Below are positions 48,192 through 56,336 of a stretch of 64,000 nucleotides of DNA, in pieces. The stretch spans positions 62,001 through 126,000 of the forward strand of contig NZ_BAAAOK010000009.1 of assembly GCF_039530285.1 (NCBI RefSeq), in the 5' to 3' direction. How positions within the stretch are numbered: the first letter of the stretch is position 1; each line of letters starts with the position of its first letter. The notes under the pieces are model-generated. The model saw nothing but the letters and a program-made list of their open reading frames with translations, was not told the origin of the DNA and searched no databases. This stretch comes from Actinomadura_C alba. GTDB taxonomy: Bacteria; Actinomycetota; Actinomycetes; Streptosporangiales; Streptosporangiaceae. Position numbers and translations under genes: made by a program.

Positions 48192-50510
48192 CTATTTGAC
48201 GTAGGCGATGCCGTCGGTGATGACGTTGGGGCGTCCAGAGGTCCCCGCTACGACGATCTTGATGGTGTGCTTGCCGCTGGTGCTCCAGTTCTTGGTCCAG
48301 ATGATCTGGCGGTAGGCCGAGGAAGCGGCCCGGCTGTCGATGAAGGCGGTCTTGACACCGTCGACGTACACGTAGAAGGCACCGGTGTTGGTCGCTCGCT
48401 TGATGATGAGACCGGCTGAGCGGCCGGTGAAGGTGTAACTGGCGGTGGCACCCTTGCCGGAGGCGTAGTACGCCCTGCTGCCGAGGTAGTAGCTGTAGGT
48501 CGTCGTCTTCCAGGTGCCGGTGCGTACCGAACTGGACTCGTGGAGGATTGCGGTCGTTCGGGTCGCCGCCGAGCTCGCGGTGTTCCCGGCCGCGTCGGCC
48601 GCGGTCAGCGACCATGCCATGGAGGTGTTCATCTTGGCGTAGGCCGACCACGAGGTCGTCGTCGGCGTGAAGGTCGCCGCGGAGGGCGAGGTGGCCTTGA
48701 CCGTCTGCAGCAGCCGGTTGTCGGTGGCCTTCCAGCCGAGCCGGACCGGTGTCGAGCCCCCTGTGCTGACCGAGCCGGTACGAATCGTGAGACCGGCCGG
48801 AGTGGTGAAGACCGGCGCTGTCGCGTCGGCGACCACCGGGTATGCGGGCGATGACACCGTGGTGCCCTTGATGTTGGTTGCGCGCAGCACGATGCTGTGG
48901 GAACCCGCGGCCAGGGTCACCTTCGCCGTGGTCGCCGTTCCGGTCGGCCTGGCGACGACCGTGCCGTCGACGACCACCTCGTAGCCGGACACGGCGGCCG
49001 GCTTCCAGCTGAGGGTCACCGTTCCCTTGGTGTAGTAGGTGGTGCCCACCTTGGTCGAGCCGCTGATCCCGGTGACGGCGACGGACGTGGCGGGGGTGGC
49101 CCACTGCTTGGCCTCGGTGCGGACGGTGCCGAGCTTGTCGTAGATCATTCTGCCGGGGCATACGGTGGCGAAGCCGTCGCGGTGCCCGGAGACGGTGTTG
49201 AAGGTGACCGCGGTGCCGGCCTTGAATTTGCCGTTGTCGATGGGGGTGGTCATCACGACCTTGCCGGTCGGGTCCCCGCCATGCAGGCCGAGCTTCCACG
49301 CGGCGACCTTGGCGACCGCGCTCAAGATCGCCTGCGTGGGTGCGAGGCCCACAGCTCCCGGTTTCGCAAGCTCCGCCGTACTGCTGTAGTCGCCGAGGAC
49401 GGCCACCCCGGAGGAACCGGTGTTGAAGCCATAGGTCTGCGCGCCGATCACCGGCTTGTCGGCGCCTCCGGCACGGCCTTCGAAGATGGTGCCGCACTTG
49501 TCGACCAGGAAGTTGTAGCCGATGTCATTCCACCAGAGGCCTACTTCTTTGCCGTCTTTATCTAGGTAACCCACGTGGTAGAGCATGATCGACCGGATGA
49601 TCTCGGCAGATTCACTACAGGTGTAGTCGTTCGTCTCTGCCGTGTGGTGGACGAACACCACCTTGGCCGACGGGGCGTACTCGGGGGGGTTCTTCACCAG
49701 GGTCTCGTCCGCGCCCCACTGGGCGCGGCTGACGATGGCCGGGCGCGGCGCCGTGCTGGTGGGAGCGGTCGCGGTGGGCGAGGCGCTCGGCGACGCGGAT
49801 GCAGAGGGTGATGCCGGCGGCTCCGCGCTCGGCGAGGCGGACTGCGTCGGCGAGGCCGAGTCGGTGGGCGCCGGGCTGGTCGTTTCCGTCGCCGTCGCGC
49901 TCGCCGACGGGTCCGGAGGGGTCGGGTCGGTGGTGCTGACCGCTCCGGCCAGCGTCATCTGATCCGGCTGGTCTCCGGCTGCCTGCGGCGCCGGCTCGCG
50001 CCGCTCACCGCCGGGATCGACCAACTCGACGCGCAATCCCTGGGGAAGGGCGCCGCTCTTTCCGGCCACGCGGACCTGGACCCCGTTCGATGGGCCCACC
50101 CACAGCGGTTCCGAGCCGCCGCGCATCGGGCGGTCGGCGTGCGCACCAGGATCAGGGGCGGCGTCGTTGTTGGCCCCGATGGGCCGCCACGGCGACCATC
50201 TGCCGGCAGCCGCACTACGCGTACGGACCTGGACCGACCCGTCGAGGTCCGCACGGGCGTTGTCCCAGGTGACCCCGAGCAGACTGAACGGCTTCGTACG
50301 CGTGGGAGAGAGGCCCATGACCGGACGCTGCGCCGCCGTGTCCGACTCCGTGCTCGACATGGTGCGCAGCGCGAGCGTGTTCACCTGACCGGGACTGCGC
50401 CGCGACTCGGGCGAGGCCCCCGGAGAGCCGCCGTCGACGAGCACGTAGACCGCGGCACCGGCCAAGACCAGCCCGGCGGTGGACAGCGCGACCAGCACAC
50501 GCCGTTTCAT
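48192..50510 (-). CDS. Secreted PGRP-type N-acetylmuramoyl-L-alanine amidase
   Basis: The 772-residue protein has an N-terminal signal (VLVALSTAGLVLAGAAVYVL) and a low-complexity Ser/Pro/Ala linker. An Amidase_2/PGRP domain follows, with zinc ligands in VVFVHHTAE and SGHRDGFATVCPG. C-terminal beta-rich domains resemble Ig or fibronectin repeats (VTLSWKPAAVSGYEVVVDGT), ending at a carbohydrate-binding-like region. It should cleave or bind peptidoglycan outside the cell. It is divergent from an ECF sigma operon across 314 bp. Confidence 0.9.
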   Translation of the reverse strand: MKRRVLVALSTAGLVLAGAAVYVLVDGGSPGASPESRRSPGQVNTLALRTMSSTESDTAAQRPVMGLSPTRTKPFSLLGVTWDNARADLDGSVQVRTRSAAAGRWSPWRPIGANNDAAPDPGAHADRPMRGGSEPLWVGPSNGVQVRVAGKSGALPQGLRVELVDPGGERREPAPQAAGDQPDQMTLAGAVSTTDPTPPDPSASATATETTSPAPTDSASPTQSASPSAEPPASPSASASPSASPTATAPTSTAPRPAIVSRAQWGADETLVKNPPEYAPSAKVVFVHHTAETNDYTCSESAEIIRSIMLYHVGYLDKDGKEVGLWWNDIGYNFLVDKCGTIFEGRAGGADKPVIGAQTYGFNTGSSGVAVLGDYSSTAELAKPGAVGLAPTQAILSAVAKVAAWKLGLHGGDPTGKVVMTTPIDNGKFKAGTAVTFNTVSGHRDGFATVCPGRMIYDKLGTVRTEAKQWATPATSVAVTGISGSTKVGTTYYTKGTVTLSWKPAAVSGYEVVVDGTVVARPTGTATTAKVTLAAGSHSIVLRATNIKGTTVSSPAYPVVADATAPVFTTPAGLTIRTGSVSTGGSTPVRLGWKATDNRLLQTVKATSPSAATFTPTTTSWSAYAKMNTSMAWSLTAADAAGNTASSAATRTTAILHESSSVRTGTWKTTTYSYYLGSRAYYASGKGATASYTFTGRSAGLIIKRATNTGAFYVYVDGVKTAFIDSRAASSAYRQIIWTKNWSTSGKHTIKIVVAGTSGRPNVITDGIAYVK

Positions 50511-50824
50511 GACTCTCCGATCAACTGATGCGGCGCGGTACGACCGTGCCCGCCGAAGCCGGCCCTCCCGGGTGGACGGAGAGGGCGTGTTGCGAAAACA
50601 ACTCCGAGTACTCCAGCGTCACGGCACTCGGTTTTGTCACATTAGCGGCAATCGTCACGTTGGGCACCGTTGGAATCTTCGGTCACGACTCCCCACGATT
50701 CCCACGATCGTCGAGTAACGTCACCATGCGCATCGGTCGTAGTAACGATCACGGTTGGAATGCTGGAGCCATGGGAGGGGATCGCACATGATCGAGCCCA
50801 TCCCGGCTCACCGGCGCCCGGTGG

Positions 50825-51430
50825 GTGATCGTGTTGTCTGAGCGACGCGACGCCGAACTCGACGCCGTCCTGCGCGCGGCGCTGAACGGCGACGAGCACG
50901 CCTTCCGGATCGTGTTCCGCGATCTCAATCCGCGACTCATCCACTACCTGCGCGCATTGGTGGGCGCCGACGCCGAGGACGTGGCCGCGGAGGCGTGGAG
51001 TTCGATCGCGAGAGACCATCGATCGTTTCGAGGGGACTACGACAAGTTCCGCGGCTGGGCATCCGCCATTGCGAGGAATCGCGCGATCGACTTCCTGCGT
51101 CATCGACGGCGCCGCTCCGAGGTGCCCGCACCCGTCGAGGACATGATCGCTCTGGCCGGTCACGACCGTGAAGCCCAGGAGGCGCTCGACCGGGTCGTCA
51201 CGGGTGACGCCGTGGAAATGATCACGGCGTTGCCGCGTCCCATGGCCGAGGCCGTGCTCCTGCGCGTGGCCATGGGCATGGACTCGAAGCAGGCGGGACG
51301 AGTGCTCGGCAAGAGCCCTGGAGCGGTCCGCACCGCGGCCTATCGCGGCCTTCGTGAGCTGGCCGAACGCCTGAAGGCCGAATCGGATACGGCAGAGGCG
51401 GAGCGGCCCTCGGTGAAGGAGAAGAGATGA
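50825..51430 (+). CDS. ECF-type RNA polymerase sigma factor
   Basis: The 201-residue protein has region 2 (VFRDLNPRLIHYLRALVGAD with the DYDKFRGWASAIARNRAIDF core) and region 4 (LRVAMGMDSKQAGRVLGKSP). Start choice among GTG 50825, GTG 50831 and TTG 50834 is open; 50825 is used. The stop overlaps the next gene's ATG, which encodes a membrane protein likely to be its regulator. The 314-bp gap to the divergent amidase gene is AT-richer and holds several TCAC repeats but no clear promoter. Confidence 0.9.
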   Translation: MIVLSERRDAELDAVLRAALNGDEHAFRIVFRDLNPRLIHYLRALVGADAEDVAAEAWSSIARDHRSFRGDYDKFRGWASAIARNRAIDFLRHRRRRSEVPAPVEDMIALAGHDREAQEALDRVVTGDAVEMITALPRPMAEAVLLRVAMGMDSKQAGRVLGKSPGAVRTAAYRGLRELAERLKAESDTAEAERPSVKEKR

Positions 51431-52656
51431 GCGTCCGCCGCCGTAAGACGGATCGCCCTGAGATCGATCGCCGCGAGGCCGAGCGACTGCTCCGCGACGC
51501 CGCGTCCGGATCCGTGACCGATCCCGACCCGCTCGTACGCCTGCTCGCCACCGCGGCGGTTCCCCCGCCCGAGGGTGGGCCCTCGACCGGTGAAGAGAAC
51601 GCCCTGGCCGCGTTCCGGACGGCACGCCGGACGCCGGCGGGCGCGATGGATCCGGTCAAGCCCGGACTCGCGCGGCTGCTCACCGTCAAGGGCGCCGCCG
51701 CCGTCTTCATGGCCACCACCATCGGCGGGGTGGCGCTGGCCGCCGGCACCGGACACCTACCGGACCGGCGACCGCATTCCCACCGTTCCCCGGTCACACC
51801 GGGTGAGACGCGGCCGGCCGGCACGCCGTCGAAGAGCACCGGCCCCACCACGGCGGCCACGCGACCCGCCCCGCCGCCGAGGCCGGTCGGTCTGTGCCGC
51901 GCGTACGAACTGAGCAGGCGCGGCGGCGAACGCGGCAAGGCGCTGAACGGCCCGGCGCTCGCCACCCTGACGAGGGCGGCGGGAGGCGAGAACAAGGTCG
52001 TCGGCTACTGCGCGAGACTGCTGCGGACCAAGCGTGGCGAAGGACCCGACGCGACACCGAAAGGCCAGGTCAGCAGGTCCCCGGCGAAACCGGATCCCCA
52101 GAAAGGGCGCTCCACCGGCAGGCCGGCGCACTCTCAGCATGACGATGCGGCGCCCGCCGGCTCAGCCCTGAGCGCAGACGCACTTGACAGCGTCCATAAG
52201 GTCGGCGATGCGAAGGGCCGGTCGTCTGACCAGGCCTTGTTCATCACGCTGAGGATTCATCTTGCGCAACTCGACCTGGCGCGTCGCGATACTGCTCGCC
52301 GCGCTGACGCCGGCCGCCGCCTGCGGCATCATCGAGGACCGCCGCCCCACGGCGGCCCGCTCCACTCCGCCACCTCCCCCACCGACTCCGGCGGTGACGC
52401 AGGCCGAGGCGAAGCGGGCGCTCGCCCTGTACGCGGCCCGCGTGAACAACGCGAACCGGCGGCTCTCCCCCAAGCTTGCCGCCCTCGCGGCGACCGGCTC
52501 GACCCTGCAGTTGCAGACCTCGAAGTACAAGATCTTCAAGGCGAACCGGTTGACGATCTCTCCGTACAAGTACGGCTCGGCGCTGGTCGCCGCACCGAAG
52601 TTCAGCGAGCACCCCCGGTGGTTCTTCGCCGCGCTCACCGACCGAGGGGGCAGTAA
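51427..52656 (+). CDS. Sigma-linked membrane protein with an over-long, probably shifted C-terminus
   Basis: Residues 1-200 look normal: a charged N-terminus (DRREAERLLRDAASGSVTDPDP), one helix (GAAAVFMATTIGGVALAAGTG) and an Arg/Pro linker with GLCRAYELSRRGG. ATG 51427 overlaps the sigma stop (ATGA). From about 52140 the protein turns into low-quality Arg/Gly-rich sequence and runs 395 nt into the following lipoprotein gene in another frame. The natural stop was probably lost by a frameshift between 52100 and 52250, so the true product is likely about 240 residues. Confidence 0.6.
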   Translation: MSVRRRKTDRPEIDRREAERLLRDAASGSVTDPDPLVRLLATAAVPPPEGGPSTGEENALAAFRTARRTPAGAMDPVKPGLARLLTVKGAAAVFMATTIGGVALAAGTGHLPDRRPHSHRSPVTPGETRPAGTPSKSTGPTTAATRPAPPPRPVGLCRAYELSRRGGERGKALNGPALATLTRAAGGENKVVGYCARLLRTKRGEGPDATPKGQVSRSPAKPDPQKGRSTGRPAHSQHDDAAPAGSALSADALDSVHKVGDAKGRSSDQALFITLRIHLAQLDLARRDTARRADAGRRLRHHRGPPPHGGPLHSATSPTDSGGDAGRGEAGARPVRGPREQREPAALPQACRPRGDRLDPAVADLEVQDLQGEPVDDLSVQVRLGAGRRTEVQRAPPVVLRRAHRPRGQ

Positions 52657-53284
52657 GCCGCTCAGGGACATCATCGTCCTCACGCAGGATCAGCCGGGTG
52701 CGCCGTGGCGAGCCGCCTACACTCCGCTGACGACGTCCCCCGCCACCGGCCCGCTCGCGGCGGGTGTGGACGTCGCCGACTTTCCCGACGTCGCTCCGCA
52801 GGACGACGCCTCACTGGTCCTGCCGCCGGCCCGGCTCTCGGGCGCTCTGGCCGATGTGCTGAACCGCGGGCCGCGCAGCGTCGACTACCGCTCACTCACC
52901 CTCGCGCCCTGGATCAAGACGAAGTACCGGAACCTCCGCGAGGACAAGACGGCCTTCCAGAGCAACGGCTGGACCGGCACCGCCGCCTACTCGAGTACGA
53001 CGATGCCCACGTACGCCGTCCGCACCACATCGGGGGGCGCGCTCGTCTGGTCGGCCGTCGAGTTGAAGGAGACCTTCCGCCACACCCGCAGGGGTAACGG
53101 CATCACCTGGGAGCACAGTGAGTGGGGCGATCTGCTGCGGCCCTTCACCGGCGTTTCCACGGTGCAGAAGTCCCTCAACACCTTGGAGCGTGTCGAGGTT
53201 CTCGCCTATGTGCCGCCCAAGGGCAAGGGACGGATCCGATTTCTGGCGAACCGCTGGGCGCCCATCTCGATCCAGGGCCGCTGA
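52262..53284 (+). CDS. Putative lipoprotein, unrecognised
   Basis: The 340-residue protein starts at TTG 52262 with GAGG 8 nt upstream. It begins with RNSTWRVAILLAALTPAAAC, a lipobox with the Cys at about 21. The rest is a two-lobed alpha/beta protein with LTDRGG and VLTQDQPGAPWRAAYTP. It resembles actinomycete lipoproteins of unknown function seen beside ECF sigma genes. Co-transcription with the sigma operon is likely. The first 395 nt overlap the shifted tail of the upstream ORF. Confidence 0.75.
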   Translation: MRNSTWRVAILLAALTPAAACGIIEDRRPTAARSTPPPPPPTPAVTQAEAKRALALYAARVNNANRRLSPKLAALAATGSTLQLQTSKYKIFKANRLTISPYKYGSALVAAPKFSEHPRWFFAALTDRGGSKPLRDIIVLTQDQPGAPWRAAYTPLTTSPATGPLAAGVDVADFPDVAPQDDASLVLPPARLSGALADVLNRGPRSVDYRSLTLAPWIKTKYRNLREDKTAFQSNGWTGTAAYSSTTMPTYAVRTTSGGALVWSAVELKETFRHTRRGNGITWEHSEWGDLLRPFTGVSTVQKSLNTLERVEVLAYVPPKGKGRIRFLANRWAPISIQGR

Positions 53285-53375
53285 GGCACGCGTCCGCCGA
53301 ATCCCCACGAGTGCGCATCGGTGGTCACCCGGAACTGAATGCGATCGTGAAATGGCGTGTCGGTAGGCTGCCGGC

Positions 53376-53942
53376 ATGCGCGGAGGCCGGGCTGCATCAA
53401 CGCAGTCGATCCAGATCACGATATTGCCCACCAGCGCGGACACCGACCTGAACCTGCTGGACCGGATCACCGAGCTGGTCAACGAGGTCTACGCGGTGGC
53501 CGAGGCCGGATTGTGGGCGGACGGAGCCGCACGTACGACGGTGGACGAGGTCGCCGACCTGATCCGGGCCGGACAGATCGCGGTGGCCCGCCTGGACGGC
53601 CGGATCGTCGGCTGTGTGCGCGTTCAGCGCCTTGACCGGGACAAGGGCGAATTCGGAATGCTCGCCGCCGACCCCGGCCACCGCGGTGTCGGTATCGGCC
53701 GGGAACTGGTCCACTTCGCCGAGGAAAGGAGCCGGAAAGACGGGCTCATCACCATGCAACTCGAACTGCTGGTACCCCGGAATTGGACCCATCCGTCGAA
53801 AGAATTCCTGGCCGGCTGGTACAGCCGTATCGGTTATCGGCTGGTGCGCACCGGAACAATCGACGAAACCTATCCGGCGTTGGCTCCGCTGCTGGCGACG
53901 CCTTGCGACTTCACGATTTACCATAAAGACCTGAATGGCTGA
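53376..53942 (+). CDS. GNAT acetyltransferase
   Basis: The 188-residue GNAT protein has the acetyl-CoA motif LAADPGHRGVGIGRELVHFA and a late FLAGWYSRIGYRLVRTG. The substrate is unknown; the closing FTIYHKDLNG is common in amine acetyltransferases. A TAGGCT -10 lies 6 nt before ATG 53376, so the gene is probably read as a leaderless transcript. Confidence 0.88.
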   Translation: MRGGRAASTQSIQITILPTSADTDLNLLDRITELVNEVYAVAEAGLWADGAARTTVDEVADLIRAGQIAVARLDGRIVGCVRVQRLDRDKGEFGMLAADPGHRGVGIGRELVHFAEERSRKDGLITMQLELLVPRNWTHPSKEFLAGWYSRIGYRLVRTGTIDETYPALAPLLATPCDFTIYHKDLNG

Positions 53943-54099
53943 ACGCTGCCACATCGGGATGTCACGCGGGACGACCGGGCGGTGACCGGGGACGGCGCGC
54001 GTGCCGACGCATGAGGTACGCCAGGACGGCCGCGCCTGCGATCAGCGGGAGAGCCGGTGAGCCAGGTGGGCATCAGGCAGCGCGATACAGACAGGCCTT

Positions 54100-54969
54100 T
54101 CATGTCCGTGGCCGCACGACCGCCACGGGGCAGTGCGCGTGGTGGACGACTCCGTGCGCCACTGAACCGAGGTGTACGAGGCCGAGACGGGAGCGGCCGT
54201 GGGAACCGATCACAAGCAGGTCGGCGTGTTCGGAGGCGTCGACGAGAGCGGATGCGGGATGGCCGCGTACCGCTTTCTCGATGACCTCGACGTCCAGATA
54301 TCGTTTGCGCCATGGTTCGAGTGTCTTTGTGAGGCTCCGCTGCGCGCTGCGTTCGATCGCCGTTTCATCGATCACGTAGTCGCCTGCGACCAGCGGTGTG
54401 GGTAAGTCCCACGCATAGACGATCGTCAGCCGGCCGGACCGTGTGCCGGCCGCGTCGAAAGCGTATTCCAGCGTCTCGACGGATACCTCGGGCAGATCGA
54501 CGCCGACGGTGACGTCGCCGCCGGCCGCCGTATGGTCACCACGTACGATGACCACGGGTCCATGAGCGTGTCCGGCGACCCGCAGGCCCGTGGAGCCCAG
54601 CAGCAGGCTGGTGAATCCGCCCAGCCCCCGGTGGCCGAGCACGATCTCGAACGCGCGCCTGGACTGGTCACACAGCCCCGCCCCGCTCCCCTTCTCGATG
54701 AGCTCTGTCGTCACCTCTACCTCCGGCCGGCGTTCATGGGCCACGGTTTTGGCCTGCGCAAGGATCCTTAACCCCGCCTCGGTGAGGGACTCGCGCATCC
54801 CCGGCGGTGTGCCCAGTGGAGTGTCGAATACCCACTGTTCAATGGCGTGGACGATGCGCAATGGGCGCCGGCGACGGGCGGCGTCGTCCGCAGCCCACGC
54901 GACCGCCCGTTCGGCAGGCGCCGACCCGTCCGTGCCGACGACGATGGGAGCCGCGCTCGGATCTGACAT
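54100..54969 (-). CDS. Universal stress protein (two tandem Usp domains)
   Basis: The 289-residue protein has two Usp domains, each with an ATP-binding GxxGxxG loop: GHRGLGGFTSLLLGSTGLRV and GSHGRSRLGLVHLGSVAHGV. The family is associated with stress and dormancy in actinobacteria; M. tuberculosis Rv2005c is a DosR-regulon example. It is divergent from a phosphotransferase/ATPase-type gene, the same pairing as Rv2005c with Rv2004c, and a DosR-like box lies between the two. Confidence 0.93.
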   Translation of the reverse strand: MSDPSAAPIVVGTDGSAPAERAVAWAADDAARRRRPLRIVHAIEQWVFDTPLGTPPGMRESLTEAGLRILAQAKTVAHERRPEVEVTTELIEKGSGAGLCDQSRRAFEIVLGHRGLGGFTSLLLGSTGLRVAGHAHGPVVIVRGDHTAAGGDVTVGVDLPEVSVETLEYAFDAAGTRSGRLTIVYAWDLPTPLVAGDYVIDETAIERSAQRSLTKTLEPWRKRYLDVEVIEKAVRGHPASALVDASEHADLLVIGSHGRSRLGLVHLGSVAHGVVHHAHCPVAVVRPRT

Positions 54970-55097
54970 GCTCTTCCTCCTTGTGTGACGTCGGCAGAGC
55001 CACTAGCGAAGGCCGATGCCATGGACCCGAGGTCGGTCATAGGACGAGCCTGGCCCGGAGGTTTCGGGCTGTCTGCTGGGCAAGGTCACCGGAAGAC

Positions 55098-55111
55098 GGG
55101 ACTTTCGGCCC
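55098..55111. promoter_or_regulatory. DosR/OsdR-like box between Usp and phosphotransferase-like genes
   Basis: GGGACTTTCGGCCC matches the compact DosR/OsdR recognition type known from mycobacteria and Streptomyces. It lies 24 bp before ATG 55135 and 129 bp from the Usp start. Confidence 0.6.
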
Positions 55112-55134
55112 GTATCCGGCTGCCATCGGACCCG

Positions 55135-56004
55135 ATGCGCCGGCCCTCTGCGTTGCCGTGCGCACCGCCGCCGACGCGCTGTATGGACGAGCAGGCGGCC
55201 AGCGTCGCCGAGACGCACGCCGGGCTGGTCTTCTTCGTCGGAGACCGGGCGTACAAGCTGAAAAAGCCGGTGAACCTCGGCTTCCTCGACTTCTCCACCA
55301 GGGAGCGGTACTACGTCGCCTACCGGGCGTTCGTCCGCGTGAAAGTGGCCTGTCTGCGCTGGGAGCAGGGCGACACCGCGGCGGCGACCGAGGCCGGCCG
55401 GTACGCGGAGATCGCGCTGCGGCACCTCAACGCCGGCGCGGTGAGCCTCGTCCTCGTCGGTGGCCTGCCCGGTACCGGCAAGAGCGCGCTGAGCGAGGCT
55501 CTCGGCGACCGCCTTGGGTTCACGGTCCTGAGCAGCGACCGGGTGCGCAAGGAGCTCGCCGAGTTGCCCCCCGGCGTCGCCGCCGCCGCCCCCTACAGCA
55601 CCGGAATCTACGACGACTCCTGGACCAAGCGGACCTACGCCGAGCTGCTCCGCCGCACCGAGCGGCTGCTGTCCTACGGCGAATCAGTGATCATCGACGC
55701 GTCGTGGACATCCGCCCGCTATCGGGCGGACGCTGCCAGGATCGCCGCCCACTCCGATCTGGTCTCTCTGATCTGCCGGACTCCCCTGGCTCACGAACGG
55801 CTGCGCACCCGCACGAGGGGCGTCTCCGACGCCGACCCGATGATCGCCGCCCGCATGGCCGAGGACGCCGATCCATGGCCGGACGCCATCGGAATCGACA
55901 CCACCGGCCCGATCGATGACACGATCGAGCACGCCCTCAGCGCCGTCCGGCCGCACGGCGCCGACCACCCCTGGCGACGCAACCCACGGCTCTCCCCGGA
56001 CTGA
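55135..56004 (+). CDS. Phosphotransferase/ATPase-type protein with kinase core deleted
   Basis: The 289-residue protein should be about 500 residues. The family start, ETHAGLVFFVGDRAYKLKKP with LGFLDFSTRE, is fused directly to RYYVAYRAFVRVKVACLRWE, which normally comes after about 230 residues of phosphotransferase catalytic core. The join is near nucleotide 55306 and keeps the frame. The C-terminal ATPase part is intact, with Walker A VGGLPGTGKSALSE and DDSWTKRTYAELLRR. The start is between 55135 (chosen) and 55183. It is downstream of a DosR-like box and divergent from the Usp gene. Confidence 0.8.
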   Translation: MRRPSALPCAPPPTRCMDEQAASVAETHAGLVFFVGDRAYKLKKPVNLGFLDFSTRERYYVAYRAFVRVKVACLRWEQGDTAAATEAGRYAEIALRHLNAGAVSLVLVGGLPGTGKSALSEALGDRLGFTVLSSDRVRKELAELPPGVAAAAPYSTGIYDDSWTKRTYAELLRRTERLLSYGESVIIDASWTSARYRADAARIAAHSDLVSLICRTPLAHERLRTRTRGVSDADPMIAARMAEDADPWPDAIGIDTTGPIDDTIEHALSAVRPHGADHPWRRNPRLSPD

Positions 56005-56213
56005 ACGCACACCTCCCGCACCGGCCACCGCCTCTGGGAGTGCACGGCTATCTGGCGAATGCTCGGCGAGCCTGGCCGGAGGCGCGGCGACCGGAAGCGG
56101 CCTGCCGGCCGAAAGCGGTCACCGCTGAGATACGAATGGTCACCGAGCCGAGCCATTTCGCCGGGCCGGGAAATTAGCATGAGTCACCGGGGCTCCCAAA
56201 GGACTGATCGAGT

Positions 56214-56336
56214 ATGCGGCTTGTGCACGGTGCTGGAACCGGGACCGTACCCCCCATCGTCGACAGTGCCCGCGCCGCCGCCACCGGGCGGGTCCGGCGG
56301 GCGACGCCGCGACCGGCCGACCGGCCACGCGGATGA
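56214..56336 (+). CDS. Possible 40-residue ORF coupled to the GHSSG gene
   Basis: The ORF starts MRLVHGAGTGTVPPIVDSAR and ends with RPADRPRG, its stop overlapping the next gene's ATG in ATGA. AAAGGA lies 10 nt upstream. It may be a translated leader or the misplaced start of the downstream protein. No family was seen. The preceding 200 bp after the phosphotransferase-like gene show nothing else recognisable. Confidence 0.3.
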   Translation: MRLVHGAGTGTVPPIVDSARAAATGRVRRATPRPADRPRG

